Of a stretch of DNA of 64,000 bases, positions 8,964 to 18,200 are shown piece by piece. This DNA comes from Deltaproteobacteria bacterium (GTDB lineage: Bacteria; Myxococcota_A; UBA796; SXON01), in NCBI GenBank assembly GCA_947445035.1, contig CANFCK010000013.1, positions 1 to 64,000 on the forward strand. The letters are read 5' to 3'. Position 1 is the first letter of the stretch, and each line of letters starts with the position of its first letter. The notes under the pieces are model-generated. The model saw nothing but the letters and a program-made list of their open reading frames with translations. It was not told the DNA's origin and did not search any database. Made by a program: the position numbers and the translations under genes.

Positions 8964-10865
8964 CTACGGTTTTCCCGGTATCCGTCGGAAGATGCCTGAA
9001 ACCGTCTCGGCGGCACTGCCGACCGAAGCGCCGCTTGACGGCTTGTCGTGTCGCGACTTATGAAGGCGGATTTCACGCTGTGCGTCACGGTTTTCCGGGT
9101 CGGCCTCGACCGCCTGTCGATAGCGGCGCATCGCTTCCACGCTGCGGCCATCCAACTTCAAGATGTTGCCGATGGCGACCAGAACGTCAGCTCGCTTGGG
9201 CATGTCCGGGCATTGCAGCTCGTCGAGAAGGCCCAACGCCGCCTCGGTGGGCAGGCGCTTGGACAACGCCCCGGCACGATGCGCGGCGAACGCGTGGGGC
9301 CAGGTGGTGGCGTCCAGTCGCAGCGCCTCCAGAAAAAGGGCGTCTGCGCCCTTCCAATCGCGGTTGCGGAACAACACTTCTGCCCGCTTGTACGCCACCC
9401 TGGCCGTTTGGTGGTCGCGCTCGCTGACCATGCCACGGCCGGAAGCCCGCGCAGTGAGGAAGCGCTGCGCATCCGGGATGCCGCCAGGGGACTTCAACGC
9501 CTCATACGCTGTGTTGATCCTGGTGAAGCAGGCTTCCGCCAGCGCCCGCACCATCGGCGGCGCCGAGAAGTAGGTGTCAGGATGGTACTTGCGACTGATG
9601 GCGCGGTATCCAGCGACCACGTCTTCTTCGGTGACCTTCTTGAGATCACCGAGGTCCAAGACGTCCAGAGGGTGGGCGCCTTCCGCGGCGGCCAGTACCG
9701 AACGAAGCTGCCCCACCCGCGGGTCGTCCAGCCGATCGGCGGCCCCCGAAGAAATCCCTGAGGCCATGCCGCCGACATGGCGGTCGAGCGGGCCGCCGTC
9801 GACGAGGACCAGCCCGAAGACGTAGAGCAGATCGAGCCCGCGGAGGACCTCCGCCCGCCGTAGCGCATCCCCCGCGGCGGCCTCGTTCACCAGAGTGCCC
9901 ACATCCGGGGACTTGCCGGCGAGGCGCAAAAGCCGCATGCACGTCGCGTCAAGGCCCCAGCGCGTCTCGGGGGAGTCGTCTGGGATTCGCACTCGAACCC
10001 GCACCTCGTTGATGCCCCGCCAATCGCGCTCAACGGTGGAGGCGGCGCGCCCGAGGCGCATCCCCGCCGCCAGGACCCGCGGAAGGGGCGCCGGCAACGG
10101 GAACGACCCTGGAGGGGCGGCGACGTCCGGCTCGAAACGAACGGCACCGCCGCGCAGCTCTACTGAGCGAGCCAACCACTCGCCCAGGGCCGCCGTCGCG
10201 ACATCGAGGATGTTGTCGATCGGATGGCCGGCGCTCACCGCCTCGGTCACGTCTTGCTGTAGATGCCGATGGTCCACGAGCGGCGGGGACAGCGCACGCA
10301 GCGTACCAGGCAGCCCTTCGAAATGCACGATGCGCGCGTTGCGGAGGACGATCCGCACGGTGCCGTCGGGGGTGTCGACCACCAGCGCGCCCGTCGCGTC
10401 AAGCCGGTGGGCCAGGAAGAGCATACGGACCGGGGGCACTTTTTCGAGAGGGCCCCGGACCGAGGCGAGAAACGCCGCTCCGGACCAGTCACCGGCGCCC
10501 GAGTCCCGCGTGGCTTCGTGGACGAAAGCCGCCAGCCGCCGCGCATCGGGCGGCCTTCCGATCCCGCCGAGCACTCGAATGCCTCGCGCCCGGGCCAGCC
10601 CGACCGCGTCCCCGGGAAAGTCGGCCACACAGAGGACGACCCCTGGAGGGTTCTCCAACCGACCGAGCCGCTGCGCCAGCTCGAAACCATCCATACCCGG
10701 CATTGCAATGTCGGTCACCACGACGTCGGGCCGGTCCTGGGCGACGAGCTGTAGCGCCACCGGCCCGCTGCCGGCGACCGCGACCTCATGCCCGAGCCCC
10801 CGAATCAGGTCCGCCAGCTCCACTCGCGTACTGGGTGTGTCATCTACAATAAGGATCCGAGCCAA
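8964..10865 (-). CDS. Receiver / J-domain / TPR fusion protein
   Basis: 633 residues. Residues 1-120 form a CheY-like receiver with acidic pair Asp8-Asp9 and phospho-acceptor Asp52 (VTDIAMPGMDG); the usual Thr/Ser reads Val80 (VVLCVADF) and the usual Lys is Arg104 (GIGRPP). A middle region (about 125-390) resembles the DUF4388 type domain found next to receivers in myxobacteria. Around 400-460 there is a J-domain with HPD at 428-430 (RKYHPDTYF) followed by INTAYEAL, and the C-terminus has TPR-like helices (about 485-600). J-domains stimulate Hsp70/DnaK ATPase, so this protein may link a phosphorelay or protein-protein signal to chaperone recruitment. No kinase lies next to it. Domain identities are strong for receiver and J, weaker for the middle region. 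Confidence 0.88.
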   Translation of the reverse strand: MARILIVDDTPSTRVELADLIRGLGHEVAVAGSGPVALQLVAQDRPDVVVTDIAMPGMDGFELAQRLGRLENPPGVVLCVADFPGDAVGLARARGIRVLGGIGRPPDARRLAAFVHEATRDSGAGDWSGAAFLASVRGPLEKVPPVRMLFLAHRLDATGALVVDTPDGTVRIVLRNARIVHFEGLPGTLRALSPPLVDHRHLQQDVTEAVSAGHPIDNILDVATAALGEWLARSVELRGGAVRFEPDVAAPPGSFPLPAPLPRVLAAGMRLGRAASTVERDWRGINEVRVRVRIPDDSPETRWGLDATCMRLLRLAGKSPDVGTLVNEAAAGDALRRAEVLRGLDLLYVFGLVLVDGGPLDRHVGGMASGISSGAADRLDDPRVGQLRSVLAAAEGAHPLDVLDLGDLKKVTEEDVVAGYRAISRKYHPDTYFSAPPMVRALAEACFTRINTAYEALKSPGGIPDAQRFLTARASGRGMVSERDHQTARVAYKRAEVLFRNRDWKGADALFLEALRLDATTWPHAFAAHRAGALSKRLPTEAALGLLDELQCPDMPKRADVLVAIGNILKLDGRSVEAMRRYRQAVEADPENRDAQREIRLHKSRHDKPSSGASVGSAAETVSGIFRRIPGKP

Positions 10866-10949
10866 GGCAGCGCTCCGGCGCGCATCCTACTCCAGCCACG
10901 CGCCAGCGGGGACTCGGCTGGTTACGAGTAGGGTCCAAGTGGAGTGATC

Positions 10950-11269
10950 ATGGCCGGCGTCCCGTACATCTCCGATAGCGAATTCAAATCCAAGGTTCTG
11001 GAGAGCGCGGTCCCCGTGCTCCTGGACTTCACCGCCACGTGGTGCGGGCCGTGCAAAGCGATCGCTCCGCTCTTGGATCAAGTCCAGAACGAGAAGGGCG
11101 CGACGCTCGCGGTCTACAAGCTCGACATCGACGACAATCCCGACACCCCGCTGACCTTCAGCGTGCAGTCGATCCCGACGCTGTTGTTGTTCAAGAACGG
11201 CAAGCTGATCAACCGCAATGTAGGCGCGCTCAACAAGGGCAAGCTCGACCAGTTCGTCGCCACGGCGCT

Positions 11270-11273
<4 letters not shown>
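10950..11273 (+). CDS. trxA: Thioredoxin
   Basis: 107 residues from ATG 10950, with GGAG at 10941-10944 five bases upstream; an earlier in-frame GTG at 10944 lies inside that site and is rejected. The active site WCGPC has Cys32 and Cys35, preceded by LLDFTATW, and the cis-Pro segment is SIPTLLLFKNG. It is a cytosolic disulfide reductase that donates electrons to ribonucleotide reductase, peroxiredoxins and others via thioredoxin reductase. It is divergent from the receiver/J-domain gene and overlaps the convergent ATPase gene by four bases. Confidence 0.96.
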
Positions 11274-12232
<959 letters not shown>

Positions 12233-12250
12233 GACCGCGCCATAACCGAG

Positions 12251-12706
12251 CTAGCGGCGCTTGAGGACCACCTCGAGCTCGGCCTCGCCGGCGCTCCCGG
12301 GGCGGCAACGCACAACGTCGAAATGGGGCGACACCGCGTGCAGGAGCGCGCTGGCATCCACCCCAAAGGCCCCGAAAAGCTGCCCGCCGGGCGCCAACGC
12401 GCGCGCGGCGGCTTGGACGTAGGCGGCCCGGTCCCCGGCCGCGAATGCCCCGCGTTCACACACCAGATCGAAGCGGCCACCAAAATCCGTCGCCCCGAAG
12501 TCGGCGGCGAGCACCGGCAGGTCGCCGACGGGCGAGGCCTCGGGGTCTACGATGGTGACATCGTACCCGCGTGCGTCCAACGCCCGGGCCTCCTGTCCGC
12601 TCCCGGCCCCGACCAGAAGCACCCGGGCCGGAGGCGGCTTCACGTGCGGAAGTAGCCGGACGATCACGGTAGAAGGACGATCAACGCGCGCGCCGGAGCC
12701 GTTCAT
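12251..12706 (-). CDS. Small class I SAM-dependent methyltransferase-like protein
   Basis: 151 residues. Motif I is RVLLVGAGSGQEARAL, followed by the acidic end of strand 2 (TIVDPE), FDLVCERGAFAA and ALAPGGQLFGAF, the order found in class I methyltransferases of the TPMT/TehB branch. It is short for the fold (usually 190-230), lacking much of the N-terminal cap and part of the last strands. The substrate cannot be told. It lies 18 bases upstream of the MalK-type ATPase gene on the same strand and may be cotranscribed with it. Function is assigned at the superfamily level only. Confidence 0.75.
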   Translation of the reverse strand: MNGSGARVDRPSTVIVRLLPHVKPPPARVLLVGAGSGQEARALDARGYDVTIVDPEASPVGDLPVLAADFGATDFGGRFDLVCERGAFAAGDRAAYVQAAARALAPGGQLFGAFGVDASALLHAVSPHFDVVRCRPGSAGEAELEVVLKRR

Positions 12707-12735
12707 GGGCGCGAGCTAACTCGCCGGACCCGCCT

Positions 12736-13284
12736 TCAACCACAGTCGATCGTCAAACGGAACGGCGCCGCCTCGGCACCTGCGGTGTCGACCACGATGG
12801 CCCACGTGTTGTTCTCGGGGAAGCCCCCGAAAAGCACGGCGATCTCGCCGGCTCCTTCGGCCCCTTCACACGCCGGCGCGCTTCCTTCGGAGTCCGGGCA
12901 CACCGCCGAATCGGCCCAGCGCAGCACGGATAGGCCCATGTCCGCGCACGGGGCCTCCAGACGAGCATAGGCGTTGACGCCGTCGCCTGGGTCGACGAAG
13001 TACACCCGCTCGCTGCCGGCGTAGCCCTTGGCAGCCAGGTCCGTGAAGCAGAAAAGATGCCCGTAGTCCTCCGTTTCGTAGGTGGACAGGCCCCCGGCGG
13101 TGGTCGCCGTCACCTCCCCGCCGCAGGCCAGGCTTCCGCTGAAGCAGTCCGGGCCCGCCGGAGCAGCAGAGTCCTGGGCGGAGGAACAGAGTGGGTCGTC
13201 CGTCGATCCGGATTCATCGGCCGCGGTCCCTCCACTACCCGCCGGCGCCAAAAAGCCCACGCAGGCCAAGCCGAGCACCCACAT
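12736..13284 (-). CDS. Secreted Cys-rich protein, unknown
   Basis: 182 residues. A hydrophobic N-terminus (MWVLGLACVGFLAPAG) with no good lipobox points to export. The mature part has eight cysteines (LCSS, DCFSG, LACGG, LFCF, APCAD, AVCPD, PACEG and the penultimate DCG), which suggests disulfides. A beta-rich pattern ends in AAPFRLTIDCG, as in pre-peptidase C-terminal-like domains of extracellular proteins. No catalytic motif is seen. It is followed upstream by 149 bases without a gene before the divergent VTC operon. Confidence 0.65.
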   Translation of the reverse strand: MWVLGLACVGFLAPAGSGGTAADESGSTDDPLCSSAQDSAAPAGPDCFSGSLACGGEVTATTAGGLSTYETEDYGHLFCFTDLAAKGYAGSERVYFVDPGDGVNAYARLEAPCADMGLSVLRWADSAVCPDSEGSAPACEGAEGAGEIAVLFGGFPENNTWAIVVDTAGAEAAPFRLTIDCG

Positions 13285-13433
13285 CCCGAAGTGCTATCCC
13301 ATACGCCGGGGGACGGCTCCCCGCCCGATCGCACGCCCGGGTCACGTCAGCGCAGCGTCAAGAACCCGGCGACGCGCGCATCATCGGTTGCCTTCAGCGG
13401 CCGTTCAGCCTACGATGGATAGGTGACGGTCAG

Positions 13434-14201
13434 GTGACGAAAGCAGTGCAGCGGAAGTATCGATTCGAGATCAAGTATCGGATGGATGTCGATAGCGCAG
13501 CGGCGCTTCGCCGATGGATCCAGGGTACGGGTCACCTTGCCCCCGACGCCTTCGGCGAGGGCGGAAGTGCTGCCTATAACGTGCACTCCTTGTACCTGGA
13601 CAGCGCGGATTGGGTCATCTACCGCGAGACCCGGGCGGGGCTACAGCAACGATACAAGGTCCGGGCCCGGTGCTACAATTGGGGCTCGCCTCGCAAGGTT
13701 TTCCTTGAGGTGAAGCACCGCGCGAACGAAAGTATGTGGAAGACCCGCGCCGAGCTTGGCCTTGCCGACGCGGTGCGGGTCATCAACGGTGAGCCGCTGG
13801 AGTCCACGGCGACCAGCGACGCGATGGAAAACTTTCGAGGCCTCGTCGACCGTCGGCACCTCTTCCCACGCTGCTGGGTCAGCTATCGGCGCCATGCCTA
13901 CGTCGGCGGGGTACGGGACCTCGTGCGCGTCACCTTCGACTCGAGGATCGTCGCTGCCCCGCCCACGTGCGACCTAACGGAGCCGCCAAAGTGGTTCACG
14001 GTCCCCGAATCCGCGGGTATTGAGATTCTCGAGCTCAAGTATTCTGGTTCTTACCCGTCTTGGATAGCCGAGATGGTGCGTCGGTTCGATCTGGAGCGGA
14101 AGGCTTTTTCGAAATTTCGGTACGGGATCGATCTGATCACCGACCCCGAGGGTGCCGTCGTTCGTGAGCTCGGCCCGGTGGCCGTCGGGATGACCCAGTG
14201 A
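13434..14201 (+). CDS. VTC-domain protein, predicted polyphosphate polymerase
   Basis: 255 residues from GTG 13434. The start gives KYRFEIKYRMD near the N-terminus, as expected for VTC domains, and fits the operon. Basic and acidic tunnel motifs are visible: FEIKYR, YKVRARCY, VFLEVKHR, WVSYRRHAYV and the late ILELKYSG. In eukaryotic VTC4 equivalents of these Lys, Arg and Glu residues bind ATP/polyphosphate and metal. The last strand region (FDLERKAFSKFRYGID) is also typical. It overlaps the following DUF4956 gene as an ATGA-type junction at 14198-14201. Enzyme activity is inferred from family; some bacterial VTC proteins have not been shown to make polyphosphate. Confidence 0.88.
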   Translation: MTKAVQRKYRFEIKYRMDVDSAAALRRWIQGTGHLAPDAFGEGGSAAYNVHSLYLDSADWVIYRETRAGLQQRYKVRARCYNWGSPRKVFLEVKHRANESMWKTRAELGLADAVRVINGEPLESTATSDAMENFRGLVDRRHLFPRCWVSYRRHAYVGGVRDLVRVTFDSRIVAAPPTCDLTEPPKWFTVPESAGIEILELKYSGSYPSWIAEMVRRFDLERKAFSKFRYGIDLITDPEGAVVRELGPVAVGMTQ

Positions 14202-14872
14202 CCAACCCCCTCGATTGGCTTCAGGCCGGCGGCGCTGGCCCCAACCCATCCACGATCGTCCTCGATCTGCTTCTGTCCTACGTGCTCGCCCAGCTTGTGG
14301 CCTGGCTGTACATCTGGACGCACCGCGGCCTCAGCTACAGCCGCAATCTGACGCACAGCATCATCATCATCGCGATGGTCGTGACCTCGGTCATGCTGGT
14401 GGTGGGCGACAGCATCGCGCGCGCCTTCGGGCTGGTCGGGGCGCTCGCCATCATCCGCTTCCGGACGGTCCTTCGCGACACGCGCGACACGGTGTTCATC
14501 TTTCTGGCCCTGACCATCGGCATCGCCATCGGCGCCCACCACTATGCGGTCGCGATTGCATCGACAATTGTCATCGGATTGGTCGCCGTGCAGCTCAGCG
14601 TGACTGGCTTCGGCCAACGCCACACGGACACCGGCGTGGTCAGGGTTCGCAGCACCGGCGCCGTGGAAACGTTGGAAGGCGTCCTGGCGAGCTGGTGCCG
14701 CACGCATCAGCTGTTGTCGCTCAAAGAGGCAACCGGGGGCGAGTCGGAGTACAGTTTCGAGGTGCGCCTATACCATCCGGCTGACCGTGAGGACCTCGTT
14801 GCTGCGCTCCGTAGCGTCGGCGGGACGTCGACGGTCAGCGTAGCCCTCGAAGAACGAGCTGAAGAATGGTAA
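14198..14872 (+). CDS. DUF4956 membrane protein
   Basis: 224 residues from GTG 14198 overlapping the VTC stop. There are about four hydrophobic helices: around residues 20-40 (IVLDLLLSYVLAQLVAWLYI), 52-70 (IIIIAMVVTSVMLVVG), 100-118 (VFIFLALTIGIAIGAH) and 120-138 (AVAIASTIVIGLVAVQL). Between them lies the conserved GLVGALAIIRFRTVLRDTRD, the DUF4956 signature. The C-terminal 80 residues are soluble. DUF4956 proteins are regularly found next to VTC-domain genes, which suggests that the polymer or product of the VTC enzyme is handled at the membrane. The gene overlaps the HlyD-like gene by seven bases. Confidence 0.88.
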   Translation: MTNPLDWLQAGGAGPNPSTIVLDLLLSYVLAQLVAWLYIWTHRGLSYSRNLTHSIIIIAMVVTSVMLVVGDSIARAFGLVGALAIIRFRTVLRDTRDTVFIFLALTIGIAIGAHHYAVAIASTIVIGLVAVQLSVTGFGQRHTDTGVVRVRSTGAVETLEGVLASWCRTHQLLSLKEATGGESEYSFEVRLYHPADREDLVAALRSVGGTSTVSVALEERAEEW

Positions 14873-15942
14873 GGCGGAACGTCCCCCTCGCGCGTCGTTT
14901 CCGGGCGAACATCGGTGCGATCGCGAACGCTGCGGTATGGGGGAGCAGCGCCGTTTTCTGCGCATTTCTGTACTTTGTGGGCGGGACGGACGGCGGTACA
15001 CCCGCGGTGGCGCTGGTGGTCCGACACCCGGTCGTGGTGCCGATCAGCGGGCGACTTGCCGCGATCGAGGTCCAGGTCGGGGCGCGGGTGGAAGCCGGGC
15101 AACAACTCGGTGTGGTCGCGGTCCCGGGACTCGAACAGCGCGTTCTCGCCGCCCTCGCCGAGCTGCAGATCCTCCACAGCACCCTCGCGGCCGGAGATCC
15201 TGCCGAAGCACGGCGCTACGCCAAAGACACCGCCGGCGCCCAGGCGCGCTGGCTGTCCGCGCGGGTCGAGTGGGAATCGGTCCGAGCCGAACAGTTGGGC
15301 GTGGACGTCGAGCTTTCGCGGCTGCGGTCGCCCGGGTTGGCGGTACCCGCGATCGAGGTGGAACGGCTGTCGGCGCGACGCGACACGTTGGCGGCGCGAG
15401 GCGCGGCGCTCACGGAAGAGGTTGGCGCGCTTGAGCGAGCCTACGTCGTGGCCAGCGGGCTGGAAGCGGCCGGCGCCGACACCGTGCTGGAGGCCCGGGT
15501 GCAAGCCGCGGCGGCCCGGGTCGAAGAGCTCCGCGCGCTGCAGGAAGCGGCGATTCTGCGGGCTCCGGCGGGCGGCACCGTGGCCGCGGTCCCCCATACC
15601 GTCGGCGCCACGCCCATCGACATCGGAACGCTGCCTGCGCCCGGAACTTGGGTCGAGGCCGGGATCGCCGCGCTCACCGTCGTCGAGGACTCCTCGCGCG
15701 AAGCCGTGGCGTACGTCACGCCCGCTGAAGCGCGGGAGCTGAAGCCGGGCGAACCCGTCACCCTGGTTTCCACCGACCGCCAGTCCATCGCCTCCACCGT
15801 CGTGGCGGTAGGCGCGGCCGTCGAGGCGGTTCCGCTTCGGCAGCTGTCCGATCCCACGATGGTGGAGTGGGGTGTTCCGGTCACCGTGCGAACCAACACC
15901 GCCCTGCTGACGCCCGGTGAGGCCTTCGGGTTCTTGCGCTGA
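14866..15942 (+). CDS. HlyD-type membrane-fusion protein
   Basis: 358 residues. One N-terminal membrane span (about 20-40) is followed by a half-lipoyl motif (PVVVPISGRLAAIEVQVG, then VEAGQQLGVVAV). A long Ala/Glu/Arg-rich helical hairpin follows (about 90-230), then the second lipoyl half (ILRAPAGGTVAAV). A beta-barrel domain completes the protein (REAVAYVTPAEARELKPGEPV, MVEWGVPVTVRT). This is the HlyD/periplasmic adaptor layout. It overlaps the DUF4956 gene, so the three genes form one translationally linked operon. No ABC or RND pump gene is adjacent; the adaptor may work with the DUF4956 membrane protein or with a pump elsewhere. That partnership is inference. Confidence 0.85.
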   Translation: MVRRNVPLARRFRANIGAIANAAVWGSSAVFCAFLYFVGGTDGGTPAVALVVRHPVVVPISGRLAAIEVQVGARVEAGQQLGVVAVPGLEQRVLAALAELQILHSTLAAGDPAEARRYAKDTAGAQARWLSARVEWESVRAEQLGVDVELSRLRSPGLAVPAIEVERLSARRDTLAARGAALTEEVGALERAYVVASGLEAAGADTVLEARVQAAAARVEELRALQEAAILRAPAGGTVAAVPHTVGATPIDIGTLPAPGTWVEAGIAALTVVEDSSREAVAYVTPAEARELKPGEPVTLVSTDRQSIASTVVAVGAAVEAVPLRQLSDPTMVEWGVPVTVRTNTALLTPGEAFGFLR

Positions 15943-15956
15943 GGCGCGGACGGCGG

Positions 15957-16148
15957 CTAAGGCCGGGCGACGTCGCCGGTCGTGTACAGCGTCGCCATCG
16001 CGTCGCCGGCGTCTTTCATCGCTTTCGACACGCCGGGGACGAAAGCGTAGGAGGCCGCGACGACGGCGACGACCAGAACGCTGAGCAACAGCGCCCATTC
16101 CACGGTTGATTGTCCTTTACGGTGGCGGCGCATCAGGTTTGCTCGCAT
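15957..16148 (-). CDS. Flp/Tad-type prepilin-like protein
   Basis: 63 residues from 16148; a later Met at 16133 gives MRRHRKGQSTVE and would suit a prepilin leader equally well. The basic leader ends in Gly12, followed by QSTVEWALLLSVLVVAVVAA, so prepilin peptidase cleavage after Gly would place Glu at mature position +5, the residue conserved in type IV pilins. The C-terminal part is short and hydrophilic, as in Flp pilins. No tad secretion genes are nearby. It is divergent from the TPR/zinc-finger gene with only 33 bases between them. Confidence 0.75.
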   Translation of the reverse strand: MRANLMRRHRKGQSTVEWALLLSVLVVAVVAASYAFVPGVSKAMKDAGDAMATLYTTGDVARP

Positions 16149-16181
16149 AACGCGATAGGCTCATGCGTCGCCTCGGCCGCC

Positions 16182-18200
16182 ATGTACCCGCATCAAAAGC
16201 TAGAATGGACCCAGGCCCGCCTCGAAGAGCGGCTTGTCGCCGCGCCAGATGACGCCGAGGCGCGCGCCGAGCTGGCGCGGGTGTGCCTGTCGCGGGCGCT
16301 ATACCACGGGGGCGGAGAGGCCCTGGCGGCGCAGGCTCTGCAACACGCGCGCAAGCTCGCTCACGACGATCCCGACAACCCAGAAGGTCACATCCTGGCC
16401 GGCGCAGCGCTGGTGGCTGGGGACCGCCCCGAAGCCGCGACCAAACATCTCGACGAGGCGATGCGCCTGGCGCCGGAGCGCGGCGATCTCCACCTCGCCC
16501 TGGGTGCACTGTACCGCTCACAGCGCGACCTTCACCTGGCCATCAAACATCTCGAAAACGCCTGCCGCGCCTCCCCGGAAAGCTGGGAGTGCCACCTTCT
16601 GCTCGGTCGTGCGCTCTCCGAGCGTGCGCGCCAGATTGGGGGCAGCCGGCTCGTCGAGCGCGCCCAGTACCACATGGTCCAGGCGCTCTCGCTCGACCCC
16701 TCGCCCGACCTGCTGCCAGCGCTCATGCGCGATCTCGGGCTTTTGTGCCTGAACACCGGGCGCTTCGCCGACGCTGAGAAGATGTTCATCCGGCTGCGGC
16801 AGAACCCACGTTTCGCCGCCCAAGCGCGTAAGTACCTGGGTCAGGTGGCCTTTGCCCTCGGCAAATACAAGGGCGCCATCCAGCACGACCGGCAGTACAT
16901 CGAGGGGCTCGTGGCCGGCGGCCAGGGCGAAGATCCGGGAACGCTCGCCCAGATCGGTCTGAGCTACCTGCACCTCGGGGAACTGGACCGCGCGCGCGAG
17001 TATTGCAACCGCGCCCTGGTGCTGGACCCAGACCTGCTGGTGGCGCGCCACGCGCTGGGCTGCGTGATGGTGGAAGAGGGCCAGATCGGGGACGCGATCA
17101 AGCTCTTCCGCGACACGCTGCAGGACCACCCCGAGCACCTGCCCAGCTATGTTGAGTTGGCACGGACACGTCGGCGAGCGGGCGATGTCAACTGGCTCCA
17201 GAAGGCCCTGTCCGTCGAGGCTTCAGAGTACGACAAGCTCCCCCTGACCGGGGGGACGACGGCGCCTCGCACGGTCGCGCGGAAGCGGATCGACGTGCTT
17301 TTGGACGAGCTGCGGGCGGTCGGGCCTAGCTCGGTCAGCGCGGTGCTCGGCGCGCTGGAGCTCACCGAGGACGAGGGGCTGCGCTTCGCCTTGTGGGAGT
17401 CGGCCTGCGGGCTGGCCGCGGGCCACGTGGCGGACGAACTGGCTACCAGGCTTCGTGAGCCGGGCCGGTACTTCTCGGTTTCCCTGGCCCGAAACGCGTT
17501 GAGCGCGGCGGCGTGGATTCCCGAGCCGGCGCTGACGGCGGGCCTAAACGTCACCCTCGACGACGTGCAGCGGGCGTCGATCGATCGCCATGGAAACGCC
17601 CACGACCTCGTTGCCCATCGGCGGGCGGTCGAAAGTGAACGGGAGGTCGCGCGGGCCTGGCAAGCGGTGCTGCTCCTGGCCATCGCGACGCGGCGCAGTC
17701 GATCGGCGCGCCAGCTCCTGGCGAGCTGGGGGCAAGGGGTCGATCCCGAGCTTGCCGTCGCGGTCCATGCCGCTCAAGCCATGTGTGGGGAACCGGACGC
17801 CATCAAGGCCCTCCATCGCCGCGGGCAAGAAAAAGGGGCTGGAGTGCTTGTGGACCGGCTGATCGCGCGCATCACGCCCCCGCCTCAGCGTGGCGAGCCC
17901 ACCGCAGTTGCCGGCGGGGACACTCGCTGCTCAGCCTGTGGGCGCATCGGCGCCGAGGTCACCCACCTCATGACCGGTACCCGCGCTGTGATCTGCGACC
18001 TTTGCATCGGCGAGATCCTACAGAATCGGCACTCCCTGGTCGCGCCCGACGATTCGGCCTGCCATCTGTGCGCGCGCACCCACTTCGAAGCCCGCAGCCT
18101 GTGGCGCATCCACGGCGTGGACGCCTGCGCGCACTGCGTCGACTTGAGCGTGGGGCTGCGCGAGCGTGAGGCGGTGGATCGTTTTTTGACGACCTGGTAG
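16182..18200 (+). CDS. TPR protein with two C-terminal ClpX-type zinc fingers
   Basis: 672 residues from ATG 16182 (MYPHQKLEWTQARLEERL). TPR-like helical repeats fill residues 1 to about 360 (for example LGALYRSQRDLHLAIKHLE and LGYLHLGELDRAREYCNRAL-type units). A mostly helical region follows to about 560. The C-terminus carries two fingers, Cys583/586/605/608 and Cys627/630/649/652, both spaced CX2C-X18-CX2C, exactly the spacing of the ClpX N-terminal zinc finger; the first also keeps the MTGTRAVICDLC signature seen in ClpX as xAGPxxxICDEC. In ClpX this domain dimerises and binds substrates and adaptors. A scaffold or adaptor for proteolysis is a reasonable guess, not shown. Confidence 0.85.
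   Translation: MYPHQKLEWTQARLEERLVAAPDDAEARAELARVCLSRALYHGGGEALAAQALQHARKLAHDDPDNPEGHILAGAALVAGDRPEAATKHLDEAMRLAPERGDLHLALGALYRSQRDLHLAIKHLENACRASPESWECHLLLGRALSERARQIGGSRLVERAQYHMVQALSLDPSPDLLPALMRDLGLLCLNTGRFADAEKMFIRLRQNPRFAAQARKYLGQVAFALGKYKGAIQHDRQYIEGLVAGGQGEDPGTLAQIGLSYLHLGELDRAREYCNRALVLDPDLLVARHALGCVMVEEGQIGDAIKLFRDTLQDHPEHLPSYVELARTRRRAGDVNWLQKALSVEASEYDKLPLTGGTTAPRTVARKRIDVLLDELRAVGPSSVSAVLGALELTEDEGLRFALWESACGLAAGHVADELATRLREPGRYFSVSLARNALSAAAWIPEPALTAGLNVTLDDVQRASIDRHGNAHDLVAHRRAVESEREVARAWQAVLLLAIATRRSRSARQLLASWGQGVDPELAVAVHAAQAMCGEPDAIKALHRRGQEKGAGVLVDRLIARITPPPQRGEPTAVAGGDTRCSACGRIGAEVTHLMTGTRAVICDLCIGEILQNRHSLVAPDDSACHLCARTHFEARSLWRIHGVDACAHCVDLSVGLREREAVDRFLTTW

Noticed and set aside
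13285-13433. 149-base gap between the Cys-rich protein gene and the VTC operon checked for RNA genes or promoters
   Set aside because: No tRNA-like fold, riboswitch pattern or convincing -35/-10 pair was seen; it presumably holds divergent promoters.
14707-16098. 463-codon minus-strand frame opposite the HlyD-like gene
   Set aside because: No domain or signal; the plus strand shows clear membrane-fusion motifs and operon overlaps.
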